Of a DNA stretch of 40,456 nucleotides, positions 8,357 to 17,042 are shown piece by piece. Each line of letters begins with the position of its first letter. The first letter of the stretch is position 1. The stretch spans positions 1 through 40,456 of the forward strand of contig NZ_RHNX01000029.1 in NCBI RefSeq assembly GCF_003946335.1. Reading direction: 5' to 3'. A program made the translations under genes and the position numbers. The DNA comes from Levilactobacillus fujinensis (GTDB lineage: Bacteria; Bacillota; Bacilli; Lactobacillales; Lactobacillaceae). The notes beneath the pieces are model-generated. The model did no database searches. It saw nothing but the letters and a program-made list of their open reading frames with translations, and was not told where the DNA came from.

Positions 8357-9118
8357 TTACTGTGCATAACGCTGAATCACGGCTACTAACGTTTCAGCGG
8401 CGTTAGGTAGACCAACGTGATCGTTGTAATAGCTGGCAAACCGGCCATCGTCCACGTACATCTGAGCCAAGCCTTGATGGGCCGCGGTTGTGTAATTGTT
8501 CCACGTGAAACATAACCATTGGCGGTGGAGTTGGTAGACTTCCTTTGCCGTCGAACTGGTCAAGTCGCCACTTGCCGCGACCTTTTTGAGGGCGATAAAC
8601 AAGCGCTTTTCTATCTCTTGCATGGCTTGATAGTCGGCTTCACGCAACCTACCAAAGCGGTGTTCGCTGGCCGCCACGGTTTCTTGACCGTACAACTGGC
8701 GGGCTTCCGCGCCAAATTCGCGGTCATTTTCGGTGAGCTGTTGCCGTTTAAATGCAGCAAATTTTTCTGAATCGGTCATCTGGGGACCTCCTTTGCGGGC
8801 CGCCAATGTGCGGTCCAATGTTTGCAGCAAGTTGGTCAGGTGATCACGTTGCGCGGCCAATTCCGCACGTTGTTGGGTTAAGGCGGCCGTTTGGTCAATC
8901 GATGATTTGGTCAGTAACGACTGAATTTCTGCTAGACTAAAGCCGAACGTTTGGAAGTAACGAATCAGTTGTAACCGATCGACAACTGCTGGTGAATATT
9001 CCCGGTAACCATTATCCGGATTACGACTAGCGGGCAACAGCCCAATTTGATCATAGTAGCGTAACGTCCGCGGGCTGACACCGGCAAGTTGCGCGAGTGC
9101 TTGAATGCTGTAGGCCAC
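8357..9118 (-). CDS. MerR-family regulator with TipA-like effector domain
   Basis: A 253-residue protein when started at GTG 9118, preceded by AGGAGG with seven-base spacing; an upstream GTG at 9127 overlaps that site. Residues 1-70 are the MerR winged helix (LAQLAGVSPRTLRYYDQIGLL...GYREYS). A coiled coil follows at about 80-115. The C-terminal 130 residues (EVYQLHRQWLCFTWNNYT...GLAQMYVDDGRFASYYND) are the TipAS-type antibiotic-binding domain. Such proteins activate transcription on binding thiopeptides or other multidrug ligands, and commonly control themselves. Its own promoter has the 19-base spacer and dyad expected for MerR activation. A perfect parS site lies inside the coding sequence. 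Confidence 0.9.
   Translation of the reverse strand: MAYSIQALAQLAGVSPRTLRYYDQIGLLPASRNPDNGYREYSPAVVDRLQLIRYFQTFGFSLAEIQSLLTKSSIDQTAALTQQRAELAAQRDHLTNLLQTLDRTLAARKGGPQMTDSEKFAAFKRQQLTENDREFGAEARQLYGQETVAASEHRFGRLREADYQAMQEIEKRLFIALKKVAASGDLTSSTAKEVYQLHRQWLCFTWNNYTTAAHQGLAQMYVDDGRFASYYNDHVGLPNAAETLVAVIQRYAQ
8497..8512. other. parS site (ParB binding) inside merR
   Basis: TGTTCCACGTGAAACA is identical to the Bacillus subtilis parS consensus form TGTTNCACGTGAAACA with N=C. It lies within the C-terminal part of the merR coding sequence, as many parS sites do. Confidence 0.87.
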
Positions 9119-9148
9119 GAGGACCACCTCCTGTCTTGCTTAAAATCT

Positions 9149-9179
9149 ACTATACGGGTTGCCGTAGCGTCAAGGTCAA
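9149..9179 (-). promoter_or_regulatory. MerR-type promoter and operator of the tipA-like gene
   Basis: On the minus strand TTGACC (9174-9179) and TATAGT (9149-9154) are separated by 19 bases, longer than the usual 17. The spacer holds the imperfect dyad TTGACG-CTA-CGGCAA (9159-9173). Long spacers with a central dyad are characteristic of promoters that MerR proteins twist into activity, so autoregulation is likely. Confidence 0.75.
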
Positions 9180-9250
9180 GGATAAAATCCGGCCACACTT
9201 AAATCTGCAATCAGGCCCGTCATAGCGGGCTTTTATCCGGGAGACAAGTT

Positions 9251-9278
9251 TTGTGATTACCCCGGAGTGTGATAAAAT
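9251..9278 (+). promoter_or_regulatory. Promoter of gdpP
   Basis: TTGTGA at 9251-9256, a 16-base spacer and TAAAAT at 9273-9278 with an upstream TG (extended -10), about 80 bases before the gdpP start. Confidence 0.65.
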
Positions 9279-9358
9279 AGGGGTATTATTTGTAAGTTGC
9301 GGCTGGTGCTTTTTCCTGGTCCGCACAAATTTTCCAGACGAATCAGATGAGGAGAAAA

Positions 9359-11374
9359 ATGAATAAATTATTTTCGCGAGCTAACGTGCCTGAATTCTTA
9401 CAGAACCGGCGCTTGCGGGGCATTGCTGGGATGACGGCATTACTTGCCATCTTGGGAATCGTCCTGTCATTTTTGCTCAATTGGATCTTCGGCATCGTGA
9501 TTTTGATCCTAGTGGGGATTTCAACGCTGGTGACGTTTAATACCATGGCCGAAATCGGTGCCGACACGACGCAGTACATTTCCGACCTGTCGTTTCGGAT
9601 TCAACAGGGTGAGCAAGAGGCGCTGATCCGTATGCCGCCTGGTGTGATGATCCTGGGAGACAACAATCAGATTGAGTGGGTGAATCCTTACCTCCAGAAA
9701 TATTTTGGTGATCAGGATATCTTGAACCGGACCATCGCAACAGTCGCTCCAGACTTGGCGAAGTTGATTGACGCCGCCGAGCCCAAGACGATGACGACGG
9801 TTCGTTGGCAAGATTACCGCTTCACACTGTATGTCCAACCGGATTTTCATGCCATTTACCTCTATGACATCACGCACTACGAGTTGATTCAAGAGCAATA
9901 TGACGACGAAAAAATTGCGATCGGCCAAGTCTTCTTGGATAACTACGATGAAATTACGCAGTCAATGACCGATCAAGATATTTCGAACCTGCGAAATTAC
10001 GTCACCAATGAGCTCTCGGCGTGGGTTCAGCAGTTTGACATGTACTTAAAGCAACTGGACGATGATCACTACTTCATTCTGGCCTACGCCAAGTCGCTAG
10101 CCGCCATTGAGGCCGATAAATTTAAGATTCTGGATACCATTCGGGAAAGTACGTCGAAGCAAAACTTCCCGTTGACCCTGAGTATCGGAATTGCATATGG
10201 TGATCCGAACTTAAACAAGCTGGCTGACCAGGCGCAAAGCAACCTCGACCTTGCCCTCGGCCGGGGTGGGGATCAAGTTGTTGTGAAGGCCGCTGACCAG
10301 GAAGCCCGCTACTATGGCGGGAAGACCAATCCGATGGAAAAACGGACGCGGGTGCGGGCTCGGATGATTTCACAAGCCCTCCAAGAGCTGATGAACGAGT
10401 CCGACCAAATCTTCGTTCAGGGCCATTCACAACCCGACATGGATTCCCTGGGAGCTTGTCTGGGGATTCGCCGGATTGCACAAATGAACCAAAAGACCTG
10501 TTGGATTGTGCTGGATAAGGAAACTGTTCACTCCGATGTTCAACGGTTGCTGGACAACTTGAAGGCCTATCCCGAAATCGATGCCGCAATCATTTCGCCG
10601 GAAGAGGCGTTGGAAAAGGCCACTGACCAGAGCATGTTGCTGATGGTCGACCATTCCAAACCGTCGATTTCGATTTCCGCCGAGCTCTACCATCGTATGG
10701 AAAACCGGGTCATGATCATTGATCATCACCGGCGAGGGGAAGAGTTCCCTGAAAATCCACTGCTGGTCTACATCGAACCGTACGCTAGTTCGACGTGTGA
10801 ATTGATTACCGAGATGTTTGAGTACCAGTCACAAGAGAGTGAACCCATCAATAAGCTGGAAGCAACGGCGATGTTGACTGGAATCTTCGTCGACACGAAG
10901 CACTTCTCGTTGCGGACCGGGACGCGGACGTTTGACGCTGCCAGTTATTTGCGGTCTGCCGGTGCCGATGCCGTCAAGATGCAGCAATACATGAAGGAAA
11001 ATGTTGACAGTTACCTGCAACGGAATCATTTGATTGAGATGGTCGAGTTCGTCAATGAGGACATGGCCATCGTTGCTGGTGAAGAGGATCAGACTTATGA
11101 TCCCGTCACTGCGGCCCAAGCGGCGGATGATTTGCTCAACATGTCCGGTGTTGATGCCTCATTTGTCATCACGCGCAGAGCGGATGGTCGCGTTGGTATT
11201 TCCGCCCGGTCACTGGGTGAAATCAATGTGCAGCTGACCATGGAAGCCATGGGCGGTGGTGGTCACCTGTCCAACGCCGCGACGCAGATTGCCGACAAGA
11301 CGGTAACTGAGGTCAAGCAACAGTTGCTGGACATTTTGAACAAGTCGGACGAACCGGAACCGGTGACAAGTTAG
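9359..11374 (+). CDS. gdpP: Cyclic-di-AMP phosphodiesterase GdpP (YybT)
   Basis: A 671-residue membrane protein started at ATG 9359; GAGGAG lies just upstream, whereas the in-frame ATG at 9347 has none. Domains in order: two transmembrane helices (about 20-55), a PAS-like domain (about 80-150), a degenerate GGDEF domain (about 170-300), and a DHH/DHHA1 phosphodiesterase. Catalytic motifs are intact: QPDMDSLG near 358, VDH near 428, DHH near 453 and GGGGH near 631. It hydrolyses c-di-AMP to pApA, so it sets wall, osmotic and potassium responses. gdpP-rplI-dnaB is the conserved order in Firmicutes. No clear terminator follows; a structured leader to rplI does. Confidence 0.95.
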   Translation: MNKLFSRANVPEFLQNRRLRGIAGMTALLAILGIVLSFLLNWIFGIVILILVGISTLVTFNTMAEIGADTTQYISDLSFRIQQGEQEALIRMPPGVMILGDNNQIEWVNPYLQKYFGDQDILNRTIATVAPDLAKLIDAAEPKTMTTVRWQDYRFTLYVQPDFHAIYLYDITHYELIQEQYDDEKIAIGQVFLDNYDEITQSMTDQDISNLRNYVTNELSAWVQQFDMYLKQLDDDHYFILAYAKSLAAIEADKFKILDTIRESTSKQNFPLTLSIGIAYGDPNLNKLADQAQSNLDLALGRGGDQVVVKAADQEARYYGGKTNPMEKRTRVRARMISQALQELMNESDQIFVQGHSQPDMDSLGACLGIRRIAQMNQKTCWIVLDKETVHSDVQRLLDNLKAYPEIDAAIISPEEALEKATDQSMLLMVDHSKPSISISAELYHRMENRVMIIDHHRRGEEFPENPLLVYIEPYASSTCELITEMFEYQSQESEPINKLEATAMLTGIFVDTKHFSLRTGTRTFDAASYLRSAGADAVKMQQYMKENVDSYLQRNHLIEMVEFVNEDMAIVAGEEDQTYDPVTAAQAADDLLNMSGVDASFVITRRADGRVGISARSLGEINVQLTMEAMGGGGHLSNAATQIADKTVTEVKQQLLDILNKSDEPEPVTS

Positions 11375-11490
11375 GGATAATTAGGGTGCAACGACGTATG
11401 CCATTTTAAATCTGTGCGTCAGTTAAGCGGGACTGTCAGGGGAGGCAATACCGCAGCTTGTGATCTGAATGATGCGCGCAAAATCACGCT

Positions 11491-11578
11491 CACAACGAGC
11501 CACCCGGTTGTGACCGACTGGTAAGGCGAAATGGCGATAGCAATTTCGCCCCACAATGATTAATTGCTTCTTACCAGT
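11491..11578 (+). promoter_or_regulatory. Structured non-coding leader upstream of rplI
   Basis: The gap between gdpP and rplI holds CACAAC/GTTGTG (11491-11512). Next comes a three-way arrangement: outer stem ACTGGTAA/TTACCAGT (11517-11578), inner hairpins GGCGAAAT/ATTTCGCC (11525-11550) and CAAT/ATTG (11554-11566). There is no T run, so it is not a plain terminator. It may be a leader that controls L9 or an RNA-processing site. I do not recognise a known family. Confidence 0.45.
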
Positions 11579-11625
11579 AGGTAGCGTAGGATTAATTTAG
11601 AAATGAAATTAGAGGAGTGACCGCC

Positions 11626-12084
11626 ATGAAAGTCATTTTTATCAAAGATGTTCGCGGGAAAGGTAAGCGCGGGGAAATTAAAAACGTTCCCGACGGCTAT
11701 GCCCAAAACTTTTTGATCAAGCGGGGGCTGGCTAAGGAAGCCAACCAATCCGCCATGAGTCAGTTATCCGCAGAACGCAAAGCTGAACAACGGCGTGAAG
11801 CCGAAGATTTGGCCGAAGCAAAAGAATTGCAAAAGCACTTGGAAGACAAGAAAACGGTTGTTGAAATCGTGGCTAAGGCTGGGGAAGACGACCGGTTATT
11901 CGGTTCCATTCCTAGCAAGCAAATCGTCCAGGCCTTAGATAAGCAGTTCGACCTAAAAATCGACAAGCGTAAAGTCGACTTACCAGAACCCATCCGGACG
12001 CTTGGGTTCACCAACGTTCCAGTTAAATTACACAGTGATGTGATCGCCAAGATTCGGGTTCACGTGGCTGCTAAGCAAAAATAA
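11626..12084 (+). CDS. rplI: 50S ribosomal protein L9
   Basis: A 152-residue protein beginning [19 protein letters not shown] with the L9 motif [17 protein letters not shown] long connecting helix rich in Glu, Lys and Ala follows (about 45-75), then the C-terminal rRNA-binding domain. Start ATG 11626 follows AGAGGAG at 11611-11617; an in-frame GTG at 11617 overlaps that site. L9 sits at the base of the L1 stalk and helps keep the reading frame. Its usual partner dnaB is displaced downstream by a Fic-family gene. Confidence 0.97.
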   Translation: MKVIFIKDVRGKGKRGEIKNVPDGYAQNFLIKRGLAKEANQSAMSQLSAERKAEQRREAEDLAEAKELQKHLEDKKTVVEIVAKAGEDDRLFGSIPSKQIVQALDKQFDLKIDKRKVDLPEPIRTLGFTNVPVKLHSDVIAKIRVHVAAKQK

Positions 12085-12111
12085 AGTTTTAAGCAGAGTC
12101 AGTTGTCTTTT

Positions 12112-12179
12112 GTCCCACGTTTCAGCCAAGTAAATTTGAAGATACCAAAAGAGTCTGGGGGTTGTCCCAGGCTTTTTTT
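12112..12179 (+). terminator. rplI terminator, member of a repeated module
   Basis: The hairpin AGAGTCTGGG/CCCAGGCTTT with a long T run ends rplI. The surrounding 68 bases (GTCCCACGTTTCAGCC...GATACCAAAAGAG...) recur at 18971-19037 with few changes. The terminator therefore belongs to a dispersed intergenic repeat. Confidence 0.85.
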
Positions 12180-12276
12180 CGTCTTCACAATAGCGGAGTG
12201 GATTGATTCCCTCGTGCTGCGAAGTAGTGTATGCTTCAGTGTAATAGCTGGAGTCACGTGAGGAGGTGTTGACGAA

Positions 12277-13035
12277 ATGTCTAAACGAGATAATACAGCA
12301 TTGGCACGGTTTATAACGTCGCTAGGTAGTCTAAATGATTATGGGAGTACCGTTGCTCAGACGAAACAGGCACTAGATTTGAAGTCGTCACAACCGTTGA
12401 ATCAGAGTGGGGAAGACATCGCCATTTTTCAAGACGCACTGGGGGGGATTGCGGCAGTGAAACAGACTGGTTTTTCCGTCGCTGGCATTATCGCCATCAA
12501 TTGCGCGTTCACGACACCATCGGTTGAGCAGCCAACGTTACCAGGTCACTTACGAAATGGGTTTTATAACGCAGATGACCGCATTGCAATCACGATTGAT
12601 TCGCGGGCAAGACTGAGTTATTTTCCACCGGAAGTCGTCACTCAAGCAAATCTCCAAACGATTGTGACAGCTTTTCAGGAGTCAAAGCAAGATGAGGTAG
12701 CAGCTTGGCGCGTTTTCGCTGACCTGGCAAAGCTACAGCCATTTCAGGATGGGAATAAGCGGACCGCCCTGATTGCGGCTAACGCGGCGGCGAATACCTG
12801 GGCACACGAAAACTATTTGGTATTGCCATTTAATGATCTCGACCGCGTGGATTTTACGACGGCGCTGATGCGCTATTATTTGGCAACAGATAAATCTGCG
12901 TCCCAACTGGCTTTTGATCGGATGATGGCGGTCTTACCGTCGAATCGTGAGCAGCAACTCCACCGGCCAATCTCGTCCACAGAGGATGCGCGACCGCAAC
13001 AGGTACGGATCAAACCGATGCTACGTAAGGGTTGA
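12277..13035 (+). CDS. Fic/DOC-family protein with altered active-site histidine
   Basis: A 252-residue protein; ATG 12277 follows GAGGAGGTG. The Fic core is recognisable at about 145-170 as LQPFQDGNKRTALIAAN. The usual motif is HPFx(D/E)GNGRxxR; here Gln154 replaces the catalytic histidine and Lys161 replaces the second glycine, while Asp158, Gly159, Asn160 and Arg162 remain. The histidine is the general base for AMP transfer, so ordinary AMPylation is doubtful. The protein may bind nucleotides, act differently, or be regulatory. No antitoxin-like small gene adjoins it. It sits between rplI and dnaB, which are usually adjacent, so it is probably an insertion in the lineage. The family call is confident; the activity is unknown. 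Confidence 0.8.
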   Translation: MSKRDNTALARFITSLGSLNDYGSTVAQTKQALDLKSSQPLNQSGEDIAIFQDALGGIAAVKQTGFSVAGIIAINCAFTTPSVEQPTLPGHLRNGFYNADDRIAITIDSRARLSYFPPEVVTQANLQTIVTAFQESKQDEVAAWRVFADLAKLQPFQDGNKRTALIAANAAANTWAHENYLVLPFNDLDRVDFTTALMRYYLATDKSASQLAFDRMMAVLPSNREQQLHRPISSTEDARPQQVRIKPMLRKG

Positions 13036-13195
13036 GGGATAGCATTTACCTAGTATGAGATTACATGGTAAAATGTAGCTTTAAACGTGTATAATCGAAT
13101 GGAATTATAGTTGAGAAATTACCGTCGTCAACCAATAGTTGGCAGCGATATCGTTGAAGCCAGTAAGCAACAAGTTAAGAGGTAATCGGTTAAGC

Positions 13196-14590
13196 ATGGA
13201 TAATAATGTACTGACAGACCACACACCACCACAGAACCTCGATGCCGAAAAGGCCGTCCTCGGGGCGATCTTTTTGAGTACCGATGCCTTGGTAGATGCG
13301 CTGGAATATCTGGAACCGGAGGACTTTTACCGCCGGGAACACCAGATTATTTTCCAAGCGATGATTGATTTGAACGACCGCGATGAGGCCATTGACGTGG
13401 TTACCATTACGGACCGGTTGACGGCGAAAAACGAGTTGGAAGATGTGGGTGGGATCACTTACATCGCTGACTTGGCTGGTGCCGTGCCGACCGCGGCCAA
13501 CGCGACCTACTACGCAAAAATTGTGCAAGAGAAGGCCATTTTACGGCGGCTGATTCAAACGGCCACCAACATTGTCACCCAGGGGTACCAACAGGACGAA
13601 GACGTCTCTGACTTGCTCGACAATGCTGAACGCGACATCATGAGTGTTGCCGAGACTCGGAACCAATCTGGATTCAAGCCGATTCGTGACGTGTTGAACT
13701 CCTCCTTTGAAGAAATCAATAAACTGTCCGAGCAAGGTGACGTCATCACCGGGCTGTCGACAGGTTACGCCGAATTGGATAAAATGACGACCGGACTGCA
13801 TAACGACGAATTGATGATTCTCGCTGCTCGTCCAGCCGTCGGGAAGACCGCGTTTGCACTGAACATTGCGCAAAATGTGGGGACCAAAACGGACAAGACC
13901 GTCGCTATTTTTAGCTTGGAAATGAGTGCCGAGTCGCTGGTCAACCGGATGTTGTGTGCGGAAGGGTCGATTGATGCCAACCATTTGCGGACGGGACAAC
14001 TGTCTGAAGAAGAGTGGCAGAACCTGATCGTCGCCATGGGCAGTCTGGCTAAGGCCAGCATTTATATCGATGATACGGCCGGAAATAAGATTACGGAAAT
14101 TCGGGCAAAATGTCGCCGACTCGCTAAGGAAAAGGGCAACTTGGGGTTGATCGTAATCGATTACCTGCAACTGATCGAAGGGACCAACCACGAAAGTCGA
14201 CAGCAAGAAGTTTCCGATATTTCTCGGCAACTGAAGAAGCTCGCCAAGGAACTGCATGTGCCCGTTATCGCGCTATCGCAACTCTCACGGGGAGTCGAAC
14301 AGCGGCAGGATAAGCGGCCAGTATTGTCTGATATCCGGGAATCTGGGTCGATCGAACAAGATGCCGACATCGTCTCCTTCCTGTATCGGGATGATTACTA
14401 TGAACGTGAGGGTGATGAGGATGGCGGTGGCGACAACAGTGACCCCCGTGATGATGGCGACCAAGATGTCGGCGAAGTCGAAGTCATTATTGAAAAGAAC
14501 CGGTCGGGTCCTCGGGGCACGGTCAAATTGCTCTTTGTGAAATCATTTAATAAATTTTCGTCTGTCGCGTATACACCGGACCAAAATTAA
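13196..14590 (+). CDS. dnaB: Replicative DNA helicase DnaB
   Basis: A 464-residue protein started at ATG 13196 (MDNNVLTDHTPPQNLDAEKA), with AAGAGGT upstream; earlier in-frame codons lack support. The N-terminal primase-interaction domain spans about 10-150. The RecA-like motor has Walker A ARPAVGKTAF near 210, Walker B VIDYLQLI, and the QLSRGVEQR...DIRESGSIEQDAD segment. It is the hexameric fork helicase (often called DnaC in Bacillus). An acidic, Gly/Asp-rich insert (DEDGGGDNSDPRDDGDQD) precedes the last beta strands, as in relatives. No terminator follows directly; the first weak one is 240 bases downstream. Confidence 0.97.
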   Translation: MDNNVLTDHTPPQNLDAEKAVLGAIFLSTDALVDALEYLEPEDFYRREHQIIFQAMIDLNDRDEAIDVVTITDRLTAKNELEDVGGITYIADLAGAVPTAANATYYAKIVQEKAILRRLIQTATNIVTQGYQQDEDVSDLLDNAERDIMSVAETRNQSGFKPIRDVLNSSFEEINKLSEQGDVITGLSTGYAELDKMTTGLHNDELMILAARPAVGKTAFALNIAQNVGTKTDKTVAIFSLEMSAESLVNRMLCAEGSIDANHLRTGQLSEEEWQNLIVAMGSLAKASIYIDDTAGNKITEIRAKCRRLAKEKGNLGLIVIDYLQLIEGTNHESRQQEVSDISRQLKKLAKELHVPVIALSQLSRGVEQRQDKRPVLSDIRESGSIEQDADIVSFLYRDDYYEREGDEDGGGDNSDPRDDGDQDVGEVEVIIEKNRSGPRGTVKLLFVKSFNKFSSVAYTPDQN

Positions 14591-14831
14591 GCGTCATTGT
14601 GGAGGAGTCTGAGGACACACCCGTTAGAACCAAAAAAGCGTATAAATTTATCCGGATGAATTTGATATTAATCAATTTACGGGGCATCATCATTATGGTT
14701 AACGTTATAATTAGAGGATAAATAGTGTTTATACGCAAAATTCATAGGAGTGTGCCAGAAAGTTCACACTTTCATCATATTTTCCGATTAGTATATGAAA
14801 TATAGAAGTTAACCAATCGGTTGCTTCTACC

Positions 14832-14851
14832 AAAGATTAACAATCTTTTTT
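14832..14851 (+). terminator. Short terminator-like hairpin after dnaB
   Basis: AAAGATT-AAC-AATCTTT followed by T residues. The stem is AT-rich and the loop has only three bases, so it is weak. Confidence 0.4.
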
Positions 14852-14889
14852 CATGTACTCCTCCTCCCCTGGAATAATGAAAAAATAGT

Positions 14890-14961
14890 TAACGTCATTC
14901 TTATATAATGACGTTACCCCTACTCCGATGACCATCGCTTTCCCCGAGCGGTGGTTTTTTT
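14890..14961 (+). terminator. Hairpin pair ending in a strong terminator
   Basis: A 9-bp hairpin TAACGTCAT/ATGACGTTA (14890-14916) is followed by ACCATCGCT/AGCGGTGGT (14931-14955) and seven T residues. The pair could end dnaB transcripts or be the 3' end of a small RNA. Positions 14591-14831 hold no gene that I can support. Confidence 0.7.
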
Positions 14962-15099
14962 GTGTCTACAGAATCTAAAATCGAGCCTGGAGACTCAGCA
15001 TTTTCGAGGCTTCAAGTTGTGTTCGCACCGATCCAGCCCATATCTGCTGGCCGGTAAGGCGATGGTTGGAAAACGTTGCCCAATTTTAGACCCAGTATC

Positions 15100-15180
15100 G
15101 TGGTAACAACGGTCATAATGTGTGTTTTGGAACTTTCAACCTTAATGCTCGCCAGCTAATCGCCTTTTTGTCCCACGCTC
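15100..15180 (+). repeat. Dispersed intergenic repeat, copy 2
   Basis: The segment TTAATGCTCGCCAGCTAATC then CGCCTTTTTGTCCCACGCTC (15142-15180) is nearly the reverse complement of 18755-18792 and matches 25290-25327. Upstream similarity to the larger block at 18793-18860 (in reverse) is weaker but visible. The rest of the 430-base gap between the terminator and the ABC transporter gene holds no supported gene. Confidence 0.65.
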
Positions 15181-15389
15181 TGGTTAGGTTGCTTCGTGAA
15201 ATTAGGCGGCCTAAATGCGGACTGCTGTGGGTTCATGAACGCACTGTGTATTTAGCAACGGCGACAAGTTAGGCCACCGGCCAATCCAGGTGCACGCATA
15301 ACGCGTCAGGTCGAAGAATAGCGTATGGTGTATTGAAAACTAGTGGTCGGGTGTAGGTGTGCAGTGTGCGGTGCTAAGGGGGAATCGTA

Positions 15390-16979
15390 ATGACCGTAAT
15401 TGGACTTTTTCGCACAAATCGACGTCGGTTTAGTTTAATTGTGGGACTCATTATTTTGTCAACAATTGGCATGACGTTGGGGAGTTATGTCTTGACGTAT
15501 GCAATCAATGGCTTAAAAGCGGGTCGGATTGACTTGTTCGCATGGAATCTGGTGGCCATGATTAGCAGTATGCTTGTGGGATTTGGCAGTGACACGCTAG
15601 GAAGTTACTTATTTAGTCGACAGACTCAGCAATACTTACATGTGATTCGGGAAAGACTTGTCCGCGGGTTTCTGGTATCCGGGAACCAATCAACGGCTAA
15701 AATGCAGAACACGTTAACGAATGACTTGAGAATTTTAGCGGCTGATCGGGCGCATAGCTGGTTGACGCTATTTACGCAGTCCCTCGGTTTTGTGTTTTAT
15801 AGTGTGGCACTGCTTACCTTCCATTGGTCGTTGTTAGTTCTGGTTTTAGTTCTGACTGGAATCATGTTGTGGGTGCCAAGGTTTTTAACCGCGCGCTTAC
15901 AGGTGGCAACTAATCGGGTCTCGACGAGTAACAATGCCTATTTGGAATCGATTAGCCGGTGGCTGGGTGGCTTAGCCGAAATCAAGCGGTATGCAGCGCA
16001 GTCCAAGCTCTTTAAGGTGCTCCAAAATACCGGCCACGATTTGGAAGACAGTACCGTTCATCGCACCGCGACGATTTCCCAGTTGGACATAGTCAACATT
16101 ACGTTCAATGTCTGCTCGCAACTGATAATTTTATCGTTTGTTGGTTTTCTGATTACGCAAAAGATGGTGATGTTTGGGGTTATTGTGAGTGCGGGAAACT
16201 TCACCAGTTTAATCTTCGGTAGTGTCGTGCAGATTTCAAATGCGTTAGGGACTGCGAAATCAACGCAGATCTTGAGCCGTCAAGTTCAGACGCAATTAGA
16301 CGCTGTGCCGGAAGTAAAAGCGACTGCGGATACGACAGATTTACCAATCATTCAGAGTATCGTGGGGCAAGGACTGTGCTTGAAGTACGCTACGGATGAG
16401 GTGATTACATATCCCGACTTTGTTATCCGTCGTGGCGAGAAGATTCTGCTGACGGGAGATAGTGGGAGTGGCAAAACAACCCTTTTTAAATTAATTCTAG
16501 GCGAGTTACAGCCGACCCAGGGGAGCATTCGCTTTTTAGACAAACAGGGACAACCAATCGAGAGGGTCCCCGAGCTATTTGGCTACGTGCCGCAAGAATC
16601 GGTCTTGTTCCCGGTAACAATTGGCCAAAATATTACGATGTTTGATTCAAAACTGGACGATCAGGTTCCTAATATCGTCAGAGATGTGGCCCTAGACGGT
16701 GACCTGGCGAAAATGGCAGCCGGTATCGATACCGTCGTGGACCTGAATAACCTCAACATCTCCGGTGGTCAAATGCAACGGATTGTTCTAGCCCGCGCAC
16801 AGATACACGACTGCCAACTGCTGTTGATCGATGAAGGGACGTCGGCAATTGATCGGGCGAATACGTTGCGGGCGTTGCACAGCTTGTTGCGAAAAGACAA
16901 CACGGTTATTTTTATCGCCCACCACTTTGATCAGAGCTTGGTCGACTTATTTGACCGTACGATTCAATTAAGTAAATAA
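15390..16979 (+). CDS. ABC exporter half-transporter, second copy type
   Basis: A 529-residue protein; ATG 15390 follows AAGGGGG. The first 300 residues hold about six membrane helices. The ATPase follows, with Walker A GDSGSGKTT near 357, signature ISGGQMQR near 456 and Walker B LLLIDEGTSAID near 477. It also has a clear Q-loop (GYVPQESVLFP) and switch histidine (FIAHH). It is a type I exporter half that needs to dimerise. The substrate is unknown: no peptide precursor, immunity gene or peptidase domain is nearby. It has its own strong terminator and is probably monocistronic. The architecture is like that of 5133-6803 but the sequence differs throughout. Confidence 0.88.
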   Translation: MTVIGLFRTNRRRFSLIVGLIILSTIGMTLGSYVLTYAINGLKAGRIDLFAWNLVAMISSMLVGFGSDTLGSYLFSRQTQQYLHVIRERLVRGFLVSGNQSTAKMQNTLTNDLRILAADRAHSWLTLFTQSLGFVFYSVALLTFHWSLLVLVLVLTGIMLWVPRFLTARLQVATNRVSTSNNAYLESISRWLGGLAEIKRYAAQSKLFKVLQNTGHDLEDSTVHRTATISQLDIVNITFNVCSQLIILSFVGFLITQKMVMFGVIVSAGNFTSLIFGSVVQISNALGTAKSTQILSRQVQTQLDAVPEVKATADTTDLPIIQSIVGQGLCLKYATDEVITYPDFVIRRGEKILLTGDSGSGKTTLFKLILGELQPTQGSIRFLDKQGQPIERVPELFGYVPQESVLFPVTIGQNITMFDSKLDDQVPNIVRDVALDGDLAKMAAGIDTVVDLNNLNISGGQMQRIVLARAQIHDCQLLLIDEGTSAIDRANTLRALHSLLRKDNTVIFIAHHFDQSLVDLFDRTIQLSK

Positions 16980-16985
16980 GGATAA

Positions 16986-17030
16986 GAAAGCCGTGACCAG
17001 CAAAGAAGTGTGCAGGTCACGGCTTATTTT
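16986..17030. terminator. Bidirectional terminator between convergent genes
   Basis: AAGCCGTGACC (16988-16998) pairs perfectly with GGTCACGGCTT (17015-17025), followed by ATTTT on the plus strand and by TTCTTAT on the minus strand. It separates the ABC exporter from the oxidoreductase gene. Confidence 0.85.
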
Positions 17031-17042
17031 GAGTAATTCAGA

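Noticed and set aside
11517..11578. tRNA gene upstream of rplI
   Set aside because: The cloverleaf-like fold lacks the T-loop GGTTCRA, the D-loop pattern and a proper anticodon arm.
5133..16979. The two ABC half-transporters as a heterodimer or bacteriocin export system
   Set aside because: They are 8.5 kb apart with separate terminators, no peptidase domain and no bacteriocin or immunity genes; a link cannot be supported.
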